This document shows, one piece after another, positions 1-5,501 of a stretch of 5,501 nt of DNA. The stretch covers positions 1 through 5,501 of the forward strand of contig JAUNCB010000103.1 in assembly GCA_030526765.1 (NCBI GenBank), given 5' to 3'. Position 1 is the first letter of the stretch. Every line of letters begins with the position of its first letter. Under the pieces are notes generated by a model. That model was not told the origin of the DNA, made no database searches, and saw only the letters and a program-made list of their open reading frames with translations. This stretch comes from Bacillota bacterium (GTDB lineage: Bacteria > Bacillota > Clostridia > Lachnospirales > Anaerotignaceae). Position numbers and translations under genes: made by a program.

Positions 1-1393
1 CATGATACAGCAGCACCGCATTTTCAATGAAATCCATGGTGCTTTTTCTATGATGGTCGAATACGACCAGTTTTTTCGCCGCTTCCAGAACTGCGGTGCT
101 TTCCACAATACTGCTGCGGTGGGTATCCACAACAATGACCAGTGTTTTACTGTCCATTTCCCGCAGGGCTTCCCGCTCCCGCTGAAAAACGCTTTCATAG
201 GTGCCGTTTTCCTGCATTTCCTCGCAGATACGCTTCACACCGACACCCACTTCATTCATAACGACACGGCACTTCTTATCCATGGCTCTTGCAATGGCAT
301 AAATACCCATACAGGAACCAAGGCTGTCCAGATCCGGGTTACGGTGTCCCATAACGAGGATGGATGAGGATGCCCCCATCAGCTCCCAAAGGGCATCTGC
401 CTTTACCCTTGCACGGATACGGCCGTTGCGCCCCATTTCTCCGCTCTTTGCACCATAGAACAGGTATTTTTCCCCCTCCATGATGACTACCTGATCGCCG
501 CCGCGCCCCAGTGCCAGATCCAGAGAGGTCTTTGCCGACTGCATGGCATCCTCCAGCGAGCCGCCGCCGATGCCGACGCCCATGCTCATGGTCAGAGGGA
601 TATGCTCCCCGACGCTGATCTCCCGCACGGTATTCATAATATCGAATTTCTTTTCCTTCAACGCCTCCAGATCTCCTCTGGAAAGCAGGAAAATATATCT
701 GTCCTTTTCCAGCTTACGCATTACACCATTGGCATCTGTGGCAAACTGGGTCAGCTTTCTGTCCACCACTGCGGAAAGCAGAGGCTGTCTGTCCTCCGCC
801 AGCGTATCGAATACATCCTCCAGATTATCCAGAAAGAGCATCCCTATGACGGTTTCGCTGCGATCCAGCTTTTCCTCCAGCTGCTTCACCTTTGTTGTTT
901 CCACCAGCGTCATGTTCAGCACCATACCCACTGCGCCATTCTCCGCCACCACATCGCAGAGATTCAGCATGGCATTATAATATCTGCCACCTGCCTCCAC
1001 CTGCAGCTCCTTACCCATATCGTTCTTTTTCAGAAGCTCGATCACAGGCTCTGCCATGGCAGGCTCGGGAAATGCCTGTGCAAATTTTTCATTATACATC
1101 AGGATATGCCCCCGCATATCCAGCACAGCATAGGGGATCGGCATATTCTTGGGAATGGAGAAATTTTCCCGCAGCACCTCTGTATCCAGAAAAACACCGC
1201 TGCGATCCTCCTTTGTTTCTGCACTCTCGCCCAGCAGCATCCAGCCGCAGTAGCCCACCAGCGCACCAACCGCCACACCGATACCCAGAAACAGATCCAG
1301 AATAAATCCAAGGCAGATCACGATCACTACGATCGCCGTACCGATCATACTGCCCTTTTTCATCTTCATGCGTTTACCACTCATATCGCCCAT
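1..1393 (-). CDS. gdpP: GdpP-like cyclic-di-AMP phosphodiesterase, partial (C-terminus beyond left edge)
   Basis: This is a membrane-anchored DHH-family phosphodiesterase that, by family knowledge, hydrolyses cyclic di-AMP to pApA. The 464 visible residues show the GdpP (YybT) order: two membrane helices (about 15-54), a PAS-like sensor segment (about 85-170), a degenerate GGDEF domain (about 180-315) and the start of the DHH domain (from about 340). Visible catalytic-type motifs are GHRNPDLDSLGS (349-360), VDTHRSS (422-428) and the DHH triad in FDHHRK (445-450). The GGDEF signature position reads LEKDRY (228-233), so diguanylate cyclase activity is not expected, as in known GdpP proteins. 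The DHHA1 domain and stop lie outside the window; the family is usually about 650-670 residues. The ATG at 1393 is supported by GGAGG at 1400-1404, six bases upstream. In many Firmicutes rplI and dnaB/dnaC follow this gene; that cannot be checked here. The gene is divergent from the permease gene. Confidence 0.95.
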   Translation of the reverse strand, partial: MGDMSGKRMKMKKGSMIGTAIVVIVICLGFILDLFLGIGVAVGALVGYCGWMLLGESAETKEDRSGVFLDTEVLRENFSIPKNMPIPYAVLDMRGHILMYNEKFAQAFPEPAMAEPVIELLKKNDMGKELQVEAGGRYYNAMLNLCDVVAENGAVGMVLNMTLVETTKVKQLEEKLDRSETVIGMLFLDNLEDVFDTLAEDRQPLLSAVVDRKLTQFATDANGVMRKLEKDRYIFLLSRGDLEALKEKKFDIMNTVREISVGEHIPLTMSMGVGIGGGSLEDAMQSAKTSLDLALGRGGDQVVIMEGEKYLFYGAKSGEMGRNGRIRARVKADALWELMGASSSILVMGHRNPDLDSLGSCMGIYAIARAMDKKCRVVMNEVGVGVKRICEEMQENGTYESVFQREREALREMDSKTLVIVVDTHRSSIVESTAVLEAAKKLVVFDHHRKSTMDFIENAVLLYH

Positions 1394-1399
1394 GATTGG

Positions 1400-1404
1400 C
1401 CTCC
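1400..1404 (-). promoter_or_regulatory. Ribosome binding site of gdpP
   Basis: The minus strand reads GGAGG followed by CCAATC and then ATG. This is a full Shine-Dalgarno core at ideal spacing and fixes the gdpP start at 1393. It is preferred over the in-frame ATGs at codons 4, 9 and 11. Confidence 0.85.
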
Positions 1405-1457
1405 ATTCAGCTTCTTCTGTATATTAAAATTACAGATTGACATACTTCAACTTATAA

Positions 1458-1466
1458 AGTATACCA
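1458..1466 (-). promoter_or_regulatory. Probable extended -10 promoter for gdpP
   Basis: The minus strand carries TGGTATACT, which is a TATACT -10 hexamer (5 of 6 matches to TATAAT) with an extended TGn element. No good -35 lies 16-18 bases upstream, which is acceptable for extended -10 promoters. The predicted transcription start is near 1451, giving a leader of about 58 bases. The call rests on pattern alone. Confidence 0.5.
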
Positions 1467-1499
1467 CAAAATAATAAAATACACCAGTAAAACACAAAT

Positions 1500-1529
1500 T
1501 TGTCCGATTCTTTCCAACAGAGATATATT
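1500..1529 (+). promoter_or_regulatory. Possible sigma-A-type promoter for the permease gene
   Basis: TTGTCC (1500-1505) and TATATT (1524-1529) are 18 bases apart and resemble -35 and -10 elements (4 of 6 and 5 of 6 consensus matches). Transcription from here would start near 1536 and give a leader of about 114 bases holding the inverted repeats described separately. A rival -10, CATAAT at 1590-1595, has no recognisable -35; if it were used, most of those repeats would not be transcribed. Confidence 0.35.
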
Positions 1530-1550
1530 TCTCGTTTAAAGACGAAAAAT

Positions 1551-1633
1551 CGGCAGATTTCTATGGAATTCCTCCCGAATTCATAGTATCATAATGTTAG
1601 TGTCTTTTTGCACTTACGACTATGAATCTGCCG
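1551..1633 (+). repeat. Cluster of overlapping inverted repeats in the permease gene leader
   Basis: Three pairings are visible. First, CTATGGAATTC (1561-1571) and GAATTCATAG (1577-1586) form a dyad around a five-base CTCCC loop, with one bulged G. Second, CGGCAGATT (1551-1559) is the exact reverse complement of AATCTGCCG (1625-1633). Third, ATTCATAG (1579-1586) is the exact reverse complement of CTATGAAT (1620-1627). The second and third share bases 1625-1627, and the first and third share 1579-1586, so they cannot all form. The last arm ends one base before the ribosome binding site (AGAGGTGA, 1635-1642). No T-tract follows the short hairpin, so it is not a standard terminator. It may be a protein operator or a folded RNA leader. 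Confidence 0.5.
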
Positions 1634-1649
1634 CAGAGGTGAATATTCT

Positions 1650-2870
1650 ATGAAAAAACTGGAATCCTTTAAACCAAAACAGACGGAACATGACAAGCTG
1701 CTCTATAAAATAGCCCTGTATCTTTTTCTGATACTGGCACTGCTGATCCTTTTCGAAAAGGTCATCGGGCATCTGCCCTCCATCAGCAGCAGCATTTCCT
1801 ATGGCATCCATTATCTGAATCGGCTGACCATGCCCTTCATTATGGGCTTTGCTATTGCTTATGTCATGAATCCCTTCCTGAATTTCTTTGAACGCAGACT
1901 GATGAAGCTTTCAAAGTTCTTCCAGTCCCGCAGAAGCATGACAAGGATCCTCTGTATCCTCATCAATTACATTATCGTCATCGGCGGCACTGTCTGGATT
2001 GTGATCTATCTGCTGCCTGAAATTCGGGATTCCATCATGGCTTTTGCCACCAATATCAGCGTCTATTCCACAGATCTGAATAGCCGCATACGGCATATCT
2101 TCGATCAGATCCCCTTCATCGACAGTAGCGATGTAAACAGCGTGATCAACCGCATTCTGGAGCCTTTGCAGCATGCTTCCCAAAATGCACCGCAAATTCT
2201 GGAAACACTGGCTGCCAATGTATACAGCTTCGGACGGATCACTCTGAACTTCATCATGGCGATCTTCATTGCCTTCTATATGCTCTATGATAAGGAACGC
2301 TTTGGAAGAAAGGCAAAAAAAGCAATTTATGCCTTCTTTGATGAAGCAAAATCGGAGCGTATCCTCAAAAACACCAACCGTGTGCACCACATCTTTAACG
2401 ATTTTATTGTCGGCAAGGCGCTGGACTCCCTGATCATCGGGATACTGGCATTCATCGGCATGACCTTCCTGAAGGCACCCTTCCCGCTGATCCTTGCCCT
2501 CATCATAGGGGTCACCAATATGATCCCCTATTTCGGCCCCTTCATCGGTGCCATCCCCGCCATCCTGATCACCCTGCTGATCAATCCGCCTCTTGCCATC
2601 GCTGTCGGAATCTTTGTACTGATCCTTCAGCAGTTTGATGGCAATTTCCTCGGCCCCAAGATCCTTGGAGATTCCGTGGATCTGAGTCCTCTTTGGATCA
2701 TCCTTGCAGTTATGATCGGCGGTGCTGTCATGGGTCCTGTCGGCATGTTCATCGGCGTTCCCATCTTCGCTACCGTGAAGGTTTTTGGCGGCGAATATAT
2801 CGATCGCCTGTATCGAAAGAAATATCCCGTCTCCGATCCATTGCAGCTTTCGGAGAAGGACGACCTGTAA
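1650..2870 (+). CDS. AI-2E/UPF0118-family membrane permease
   Basis: A 406-residue polytopic membrane protein of the AI-2E transporter (UPF0118, YdbI/PerM) family. Hydrophobic segments lie near residues 21-38, 60-76, 100-122, 195-213 and 256-276, with several more between 278 and 376. A soluble, polar stretch (about 124-190) sits in the first half, as is usual. Family signatures in the C-terminal half are NMIPYFGPFIGAIPA (290-304), QQFDGNFLGPKILG (327-340) and the LSPLW...GMFIGVPIFA region (345-374). Length is normal. The start is supported by AGAGGTGA at 1635-1642, seven bases upstream. The substrate cannot be read from sequence: the family name comes from E. coli TqsA (autoinducer-2 export), while other members have been reported as Na+(Li+)/H+ antiporters. 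The gene is monocistronic, with its own terminator, and is divergent from gdpP. Confidence 0.93.
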   Translation: MKKLESFKPKQTEHDKLLYKIALYLFLILALLILFEKVIGHLPSISSSISYGIHYLNRLTMPFIMGFAIAYVMNPFLNFFERRLMKLSKFFQSRRSMTRILCILINYIIVIGGTVWIVIYLLPEIRDSIMAFATNISVYSTDLNSRIRHIFDQIPFIDSSDVNSVINRILEPLQHASQNAPQILETLAANVYSFGRITLNFIMAIFIAFYMLYDKERFGRKAKKAIYAFFDEAKSERILKNTNRVHHIFNDFIVGKALDSLIIGILAFIGMTFLKAPFPLILALIIGVTNMIPYFGPFIGAIPAILITLLINPPLAIAVGIFVLILQQFDGNFLGPKILGDSVDLSPLWIILAVMIGGAVMGPVGMFIGVPIFATVKVFGGEYIDRLYRKKYPVSDPLQLSEKDDL

Positions 2871-2890
2871 ATCAAACATACCATACATAG

Positions 2891-2933
2891 AAAAAATCCG
2901 GCTTTCGTCCCTTCGACCCAAGCCGTTTTTTCT
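2891..2933 (+). terminator. Intrinsic terminator after the permease gene
   Basis: CGGCTT (2899-2904) pairs exactly with AAGCCG (2920-2925), followed at once by a T-run (2926-2931). An A-run at 2891-2896 can extend the stem. The loop is rather large (15 bases) but contains a TCG/CGA pair that could close an inner stem. It lies about 20 bases after the permease stop codon. Confidence 0.8.
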
Positions 2934-2965
2934 TATCAGAATCCCATAAAAAAGGAGAATGTTCC

Positions 2966-3856
2966 ATGACCGAAACCAGAAGAACCACCCGCTTCGCCTT
3001 TCTGTTTTTCCTGTATTTTCTTATATCGCCAACGATATTTGTTTTTATCCCATCCCTGCAGCAGCCCGCCTATTCCGGTATTCTGATGCTGCTGATGCAG
3101 CTTGTCTGCTTTCTGCCGCCCATCTTCATTTATTTTCTTTATACAAAGAAAAATGTGCGGGAAACCCTGCGGCTTCGCCCTCTGGGGTGGAAAAACCTGC
3201 TGCTGGTCATCTCCTTCGGTGTTTCCGTACAGCCGATCATGAGCCTGCTGTCTTATCTGACCAGCCTCTTTTTCCCCAATCCTGTGGAGCAGTCCATCGA
3301 AAGCCTGCAGGCATCCGGCTTCTTCATTTCCATGCTTGCCGTATCCATCATGCCTGCTCTGACAGAGGAGATCCTCTCCCGCGGCATCCTCCTTTCCGGC
3401 TATCGGTTTCTGGGTAAATGGAAGGCAGCCTTCCTCAGCGCCCTGCTGTTTGCTCTGCTTCACATCAATCTGCAGCAGCTTCCCTATGCCTTTGCCGTGG
3501 GATTCCTGTTCTGCTTTCTGGTAGAGCGGACAGATTCCCTCTATGCAGGCATCGTCCCCCACATGATCATCAACGGCACCACCATCGTCAGCATTTTCAC
3601 GGAGGGCGCAGGAATGGGCCCCGTTGAAATGGCACCGGAAGCCATCTTCCTTTCTCTTGGAATAATGGCACTTTTTTCTCTGCCCTGGCTGGCCGTTCTG
3701 CTTCTTCTCTTTCTGAAGATCAATCCGCCCAGAGAGGAACTGCCGCTGGTGGATGAAACAGGTGCCCCTTATCGGGAACGCATGCTGAGCCCTGCACTGA
3801 TCGGTATTTTTCTGATATTCTTCCTTCTTGCCGTACTTCCCTATTTTCTCTCATAA
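2966..3856 (+). CDS. CPBP-family intramembrane metalloprotease
   Basis: A 296-residue membrane protein of the CPBP (CAAX protease and bacteriocin-processing, Abi) family. Its three signature motifs are present: EEILSR (E134, E135, R139), FALLH (F162, H166) and HMIIN (H199, N203), the glutamate/histidine/asparagine set that forms the active site within the membrane. Hydrophobic segments occur near residues 10-30, 37-59, 77-103, 117-131, 154-185, 225-251 and 275-294. In bacteria, members have been tied to bacteriocin self-immunity, peptide maturation and regulated proteolysis; nothing nearby indicates a substrate, and there is no bacteriocin-like small ORF. The start at 2966 follows AAAGGAGA (2951-2958) by seven bases; the ATG at 2959 lies in another frame and overlaps the ribosome binding site. 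No clear promoter was seen between the upstream terminator and this gene, so read-through or a weak promoter is possible. Confidence 0.94.
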   Translation: MTETRRTTRFAFLFFLYFLISPTIFVFIPSLQQPAYSGILMLLMQLVCFLPPIFIYFLYTKKNVRETLRLRPLGWKNLLLVISFGVSVQPIMSLLSYLTSLFFPNPVEQSIESLQASGFFISMLAVSIMPALTEEILSRGILLSGYRFLGKWKAAFLSALLFALLHINLQQLPYAFAVGFLFCFLVERTDSLYAGIVPHMIINGTTIVSIFTEGAGMGPVEMAPEAIFLSLGIMALFSLPWLAVLLLLFLKINPPREELPLVDETGAPYRERMLSPALIGIFLIFFLLAVLPYFLS

Positions 3857-3861
3857 TTAAG

Positions 3862-3914
3862 CAAACAAAAAGAGCTGTCGCAGAACAAAAGCTTTCTGCG
3901 GCAGCTCCTTTTTT
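3862..3914. terminator. Bidirectional terminator between convergent genes
   Basis: GAGCTGTCGCAGAA (3872-3885) pairs with TTCTGCGGCAGCTC (3894-3907) in a 14-pair stem with one G-U-type mismatch and an eight-base loop. On the plus strand it is followed by T6 (3909-3914). On the minus strand the A-rich stretch 3862-3871 reads TTTTTGTTTG. It therefore serves the protease gene and the converging kinase-DUF1653 unit. The plus-strand T-run overlaps the DUF1653 stop codon by two bases (3913-3914). Confidence 0.92.
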
Positions 3915-4125
3915 ATTCCTCTATATATTGAAAACGAGGTACTGTTTTTCCTTCCACCTCTACGGTTTCCAGAAACATCCCCAGCGGACGCACCCAGATC
4001 CCCTCATCTCCGTATTGCTGCTGATACACCACCATTTCCTCCAGCGTTTCGGAATGCTTGGCACATGCCAGCACCCGATAAGGCTTTCCTTTATAGTGCA
4101 TATATTTTCCGCCGATCACGATCAT
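3913..4125 (-). CDS. DUF1653 domain protein
   Basis: A 70-residue cytoplasmic protein consisting of one DUF1653 domain. Recognisable conserved blocks are GGKYMHYKGKPYRV (5-18), HSETLEEMVVY (24-34), WVRP (44-47) and PRF (63-65). Length is normal for stand-alone members, and no membrane segment or signal peptide is present. The molecular function is unknown as far as I can tell. Its ATG overlaps the kinase stop codon (ATGA, 4125-4122), with an AGAGGA-type ribosome binding site inside the kinase's last codons. Translation is thus probably coupled to the kinase, and both are probably made from one transcript. The bidirectional terminator follows the stop codon directly. Confidence 0.92.
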   Translation of the reverse strand: MIVIGGKYMHYKGKPYRVLACAKHSETLEEMVVYQQQYGDEGIWVRPLGMFLETVEVEGKTVPRFQYIEE

Positions 4126-5039
4126 TTCTTTTCCTCTCTTTCCTTTGGCACAATAAAACGAAAGGCATTGGGTACCATTTCCGCCTTCAGATATGTAAAC
4201 TGTTTGATTTCCCCATCAATGCTGATATTCGTTTCCTCTGCCGCAGCGATTTCCAGCCTGCTGCACTTTTCATACAGCACCTTTTCCTCTGCCAGCTTCG
4301 TTTCCAGATAGGTCCCCGCTTTATATTTCGGCAGGATGCCGATGAATTTTCTTCTGGGAATCATCCGAACGACTCCCACATCCATCAGCCCGTCCGACAG
4401 GGAGGCCTTGGGCGAAGAGCAGAAGCCGCCGCCGCAGAAACTTCCGTTGGCAAGGGTGCAAAGCAGAAATTTCCCCGTCAGGGTCGTTCCATCCTCCCAG
4501 CGGAAGGACATCCGCTTGCCCATGGGCTTTGCAAATTCCGAAAGAATCCCCAGCAGATAGGCTGCAGGCCCACCGATAAAGGGCTTTTTCTTCCATCCGT
4601 TTGCGCCAACCACCACTTCACAGTCAAAGCCGATATTCGCCATATTCACCACATATCTGTCATTCAGCAGGATCGCATCACAGGGAAACGCATCCCCCTG
4701 CACCTGTGAAAGCACATCCAGAAACATTTCCTTTTTCCCGAAATTGCGCACAAAGTCATTCCCCGTGCCCACAGGAAAAAGCCCGATCTCCACATTGGAA
4801 TATCCCCGCGCGCCGTTGACCGCTTCATGAAGGCTGCCATCACCGCCGCAGACATAAAAACGAACTGCGTCACCCTTTGCACAGACCTCTTTTACATAAC
4901 GCTCCGCATCTCCGGCCGCCTGTGTGGTATAGATCTGATAAGAATATTCCCTTCCCTCCAATGCCTCCTGGATGAGCGGAATCAATTTGCCTGCTCTGCC
5001 ACGACCGGCAGAGGGATTTATAATAAAAATATGCTCCAT
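4122..5039 (-). CDS. Diacylglycerol kinase family lipid kinase (YegS/DagK-like)
   Basis: A 305-residue soluble lipid kinase of the DAGK catalytic family, which by family knowledge transfers phosphate from ATP to diacylglycerol or a related lipid or sphingoid substrate at the inner membrane face. Visible motifs are INPSAGRG (7-14), CGGDGSLHEAVNG (64-76), FPVGTGNDFVRNFG (88-101), a SDGLMDV segment (215-221) and SIDGE (273-277). The nucleotide-binding loop reads GGDGS where GGDGT is more common; this conservative change should not abolish activity. The start at 5039 is chosen because GGGGAG (5047-5052) lies seven bases upstream and the protein then begins MEHIFIINPS, as homologues do; an in-frame ATG at 5096 would add 19 unconserved residues and lies within the preceding terminator region. 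The gene is followed without a gap by the DUF1653 gene. Whether it is true DagK (phosphatidic acid recycling) or another lipid kinase cannot be decided here. Confidence 0.94.
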   Translation of the reverse strand: MEHIFIINPSAGRGRAGKLIPLIQEALEGREYSYQIYTTQAAGDAERYVKEVCAKGDAVRFYVCGGDGSLHEAVNGARGYSNVEIGLFPVGTGNDFVRNFGKKEMFLDVLSQVQGDAFPCDAILLNDRYVVNMANIGFDCEVVVGANGWKKKPFIGGPAAYLLGILSEFAKPMGKRMSFRWEDGTTLTGKFLLCTLANGSFCGGGFCSSPKASLSDGLMDVGVVRMIPRRKFIGILPKYKAGTYLETKLAEEKVLYEKCSRLEIAAAEETNISIDGEIKQFTYLKAEMVPNAFRFIVPKEREEKK

Positions 5040-5046
5040 ACGATTT

Positions 5047-5052
5047 CTCCCC
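5047..5052 (-). promoter_or_regulatory. Ribosome binding site that fixes the kinase start
   Basis: The minus strand reads GGGGAG, then AAATCGT, then ATG at 5039. This site decides for the 305-residue form over the 324-residue form starting at 5096. Confidence 0.75.
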
Positions 5053-5069
5053 GATTTGCATTTTTTTAC

Positions 5070-5078
5070 AGGATACCA
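5070..5078 (-). promoter_or_regulatory. Possible extended -10 promoter for the kinase-DUF1653 unit
   Basis: The minus strand reads TGGTATCCT, a weak -10 (TATCCT) with an extended TGn element, located just after the spoVT terminator. It resembles the gdpP promoter core (both contain GTGGTATnCT). The upstream -35 region falls in the terminator's T-rich tail (TTTTGT at 17 bases) and is poor. Predicted transcription start is near 5063. Confidence 0.4.
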
Positions 5079-5090
5079 CATTTTCGGGCA

Positions 5091-5120
5091 AAACAAAAGC
5101 CCCTCTGTCCGAAGGGCTTT
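5091..5120 (-). terminator. Intrinsic terminator after spoVT
   Basis: On the minus strand AAAGCCC (5120-5114) pairs exactly with GGGCTTT (5102-5096) around an 11-base loop, followed by TTTTGTTTT (5099-5091, the first T's overlapping the stem end). It starts about 23 bases after the spoVT stop codon and separates spoVT from the kinase gene. Confidence 0.82.
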
Positions 5121-5142
5121 CCTTCCATTCGCTCAAACAGCC

Positions 5143-5501
5143 TCACTGCTCCATCTGCTTTCCCAGAAAGCCTGCTGCCGTCTGTGCCAGTTTTCCTTCC
5201 ACCTCACCCATTTTCTGATCCTTGGAAAGGAACACGATGGCACCCATAGCATCCCCCTCCGCGATAATGGGCATGATAAGCTGATAATTATAGCTTTCCT
5301 CCAGATCCTCCTCCAGCAGCGGCACAAAATTGACATCGCTGCGTTCTGCGATCAGGGCTGTCCGCTTATTGATACAGCTTTCCATCTCCTGACTGATGTG
5401 CTTTTCAAAAAACTCCTTCCTGCCGCCGCCGGATACGGCAATGATCTGATCCTTATCCACAATGCAGGTGATGTGCCCTGCTGTCTGCGCCAGGGATTCC
5501 G
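5143..5501 (-). CDS. spoVT: SpoVT-like sporulation transcription regulator, partial (N-terminus beyond right edge)
   Basis: The visible part is about 119 codons of the C-terminal half, starting at ESLAQTAGH and ending GKQMEQ. It matches the GAF-like domain of stage V sporulation protein T. Recognisable blocks are DKDQIIAVSG, YQLIMPIIAEGDAMGAIVFLS and MGEVEGKLAQTAAGFLGKQMEQ, the last being highly characteristic of SpoVT. In Bacillus subtilis SpoVT is about 178 residues, with an N-terminal AbrB-type DNA-binding swapped-hairpin domain that would lie outside this window (roughly 60 residues missing). By family knowledge it is a DNA-binding regulator of sigma-G-dependent forespore genes. The GTG at 5460 is an internal valine, since the frame stays open with conserved-looking residues to the window edge. 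The stop is at 5143-5145 and a terminator follows. Confidence 0.92.
   Translation of the reverse strand, partial: ESLAQTAGHITCIVDKDQIIAVSGGGRKEFFEKHISQEMESCINKRTALIAERSDVNFVPLLEEDLEESYNYQLIMPIIAEGDAMGAIVFLSKDQKMGEVEGKLAQTAAGFLGKQMEQ

Noticed and set aside
1417..1435. Five-base palindrome CTGTA/TACAG in the gdpP leader
   Set aside because: It has only five pairs around a nine-base AT-rich loop, which is common by chance in such sequence.
602..1474. Plus-strand ORF of 290 codons opposite gdpP
   Set aside because: It is rich in His, Gln and Cys with no domain, and it lies wholly antisense to a clear gdpP reading frame.
1577..1595. CATAAT (1590-1595) as the main permease promoter
   Set aside because: No -35-like element or extended TGn precedes it; kept only as an alternative to the 1500-1529 promoter.
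1911..2921. Long minus-strand ORF (336 codons) opposite the permease gene
   Set aside because: Its product is a run of Asp, Glu, Gln, Gly and His without any domain, as expected from reading the complement of hydrophobic codons. It runs through the plus-strand terminator and lacks homologue-like motifs.
2871..2965. A promoter for the CPBP protease gene
   Set aside because: The gap is mostly terminator plus ribosome binding site, and no hexamer pair at workable spacing was seen.
4065..4709. Plus-strand ORF of 214 codons opposite the lipid kinase
   Set aside because: It is low-quality composition antisense to a well-supported kinase gene, with no plausible start signal.
5040..5096. Upstream ATG at 5096 as the kinase start
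   Set aside because: The extra 19 residues are basic and unlike homologue N-termini, the ATG lies inside the spoVT terminator tail, and a strong ribosome binding site serves the ATG at 5039.
5458..5460. GTG as the start of a 105-residue protein
   Set aside because: The frame continues upstream with SpoVT-like sequence to the window edge, so this is an internal valine.

Overview
The window looks like an ordinary chromosomal stretch from a spore-forming, low-to-medium GC Firmicute, most likely of class Clostridia. The evidence is a SpoVT-like sporulation regulator at the right edge, a GdpP-type cyclic-di-AMP phosphodiesterase at the left edge, strong AGGAGG-like ribosome binding sites and several short intrinsic terminators. 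The genus cannot be fixed from the sequence alone. There is no tRNA, rRNA, insertion sequence, CRISPR array or phage gene.

Layout, left to right. Positions 1-1393 (minus) hold the first 464 codons of gdpP, which runs off the left edge. Positions 1394-1649 are a divergent intergenic region: a gdpP promoter on the minus strand and, on the plus strand, a possible promoter and a dyad-rich leader. Positions 1650-2870 (plus) encode an AI-2E/UPF0118-family multi-pass membrane permease, followed by a terminator. Positions 2966-3856 (plus) encode a CPBP-family intramembrane protease. A bidirectional terminator (about 3862-3914) separates it from a converging minus-strand group. That group is a lipid kinase of the diacylglycerol kinase family (4122-5039) joined by an ATGA overlap to a small DUF1653 protein (3913-4125). 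Upstream of the kinase, 5143-5501 (minus) is the C-terminal GAF part of spoVT, closed by its own terminator at about 5091-5120.

The genes do not form one pathway. Common themes are the membrane and stress physiology: c-di-AMP turnover (GdpP, linked in Firmicutes to potassium/osmotic balance and wall stress), a permease from a family with some ion-antiporter members, a membrane protease and a lipid kinase. The tightest functional unit is the kinase-DUF1653 pair. I found no convincing new multi-gene system. The item most worth a second look is the leader of the permease gene, where several inverted repeats compete for the same bases just upstream of the ribosome binding site.
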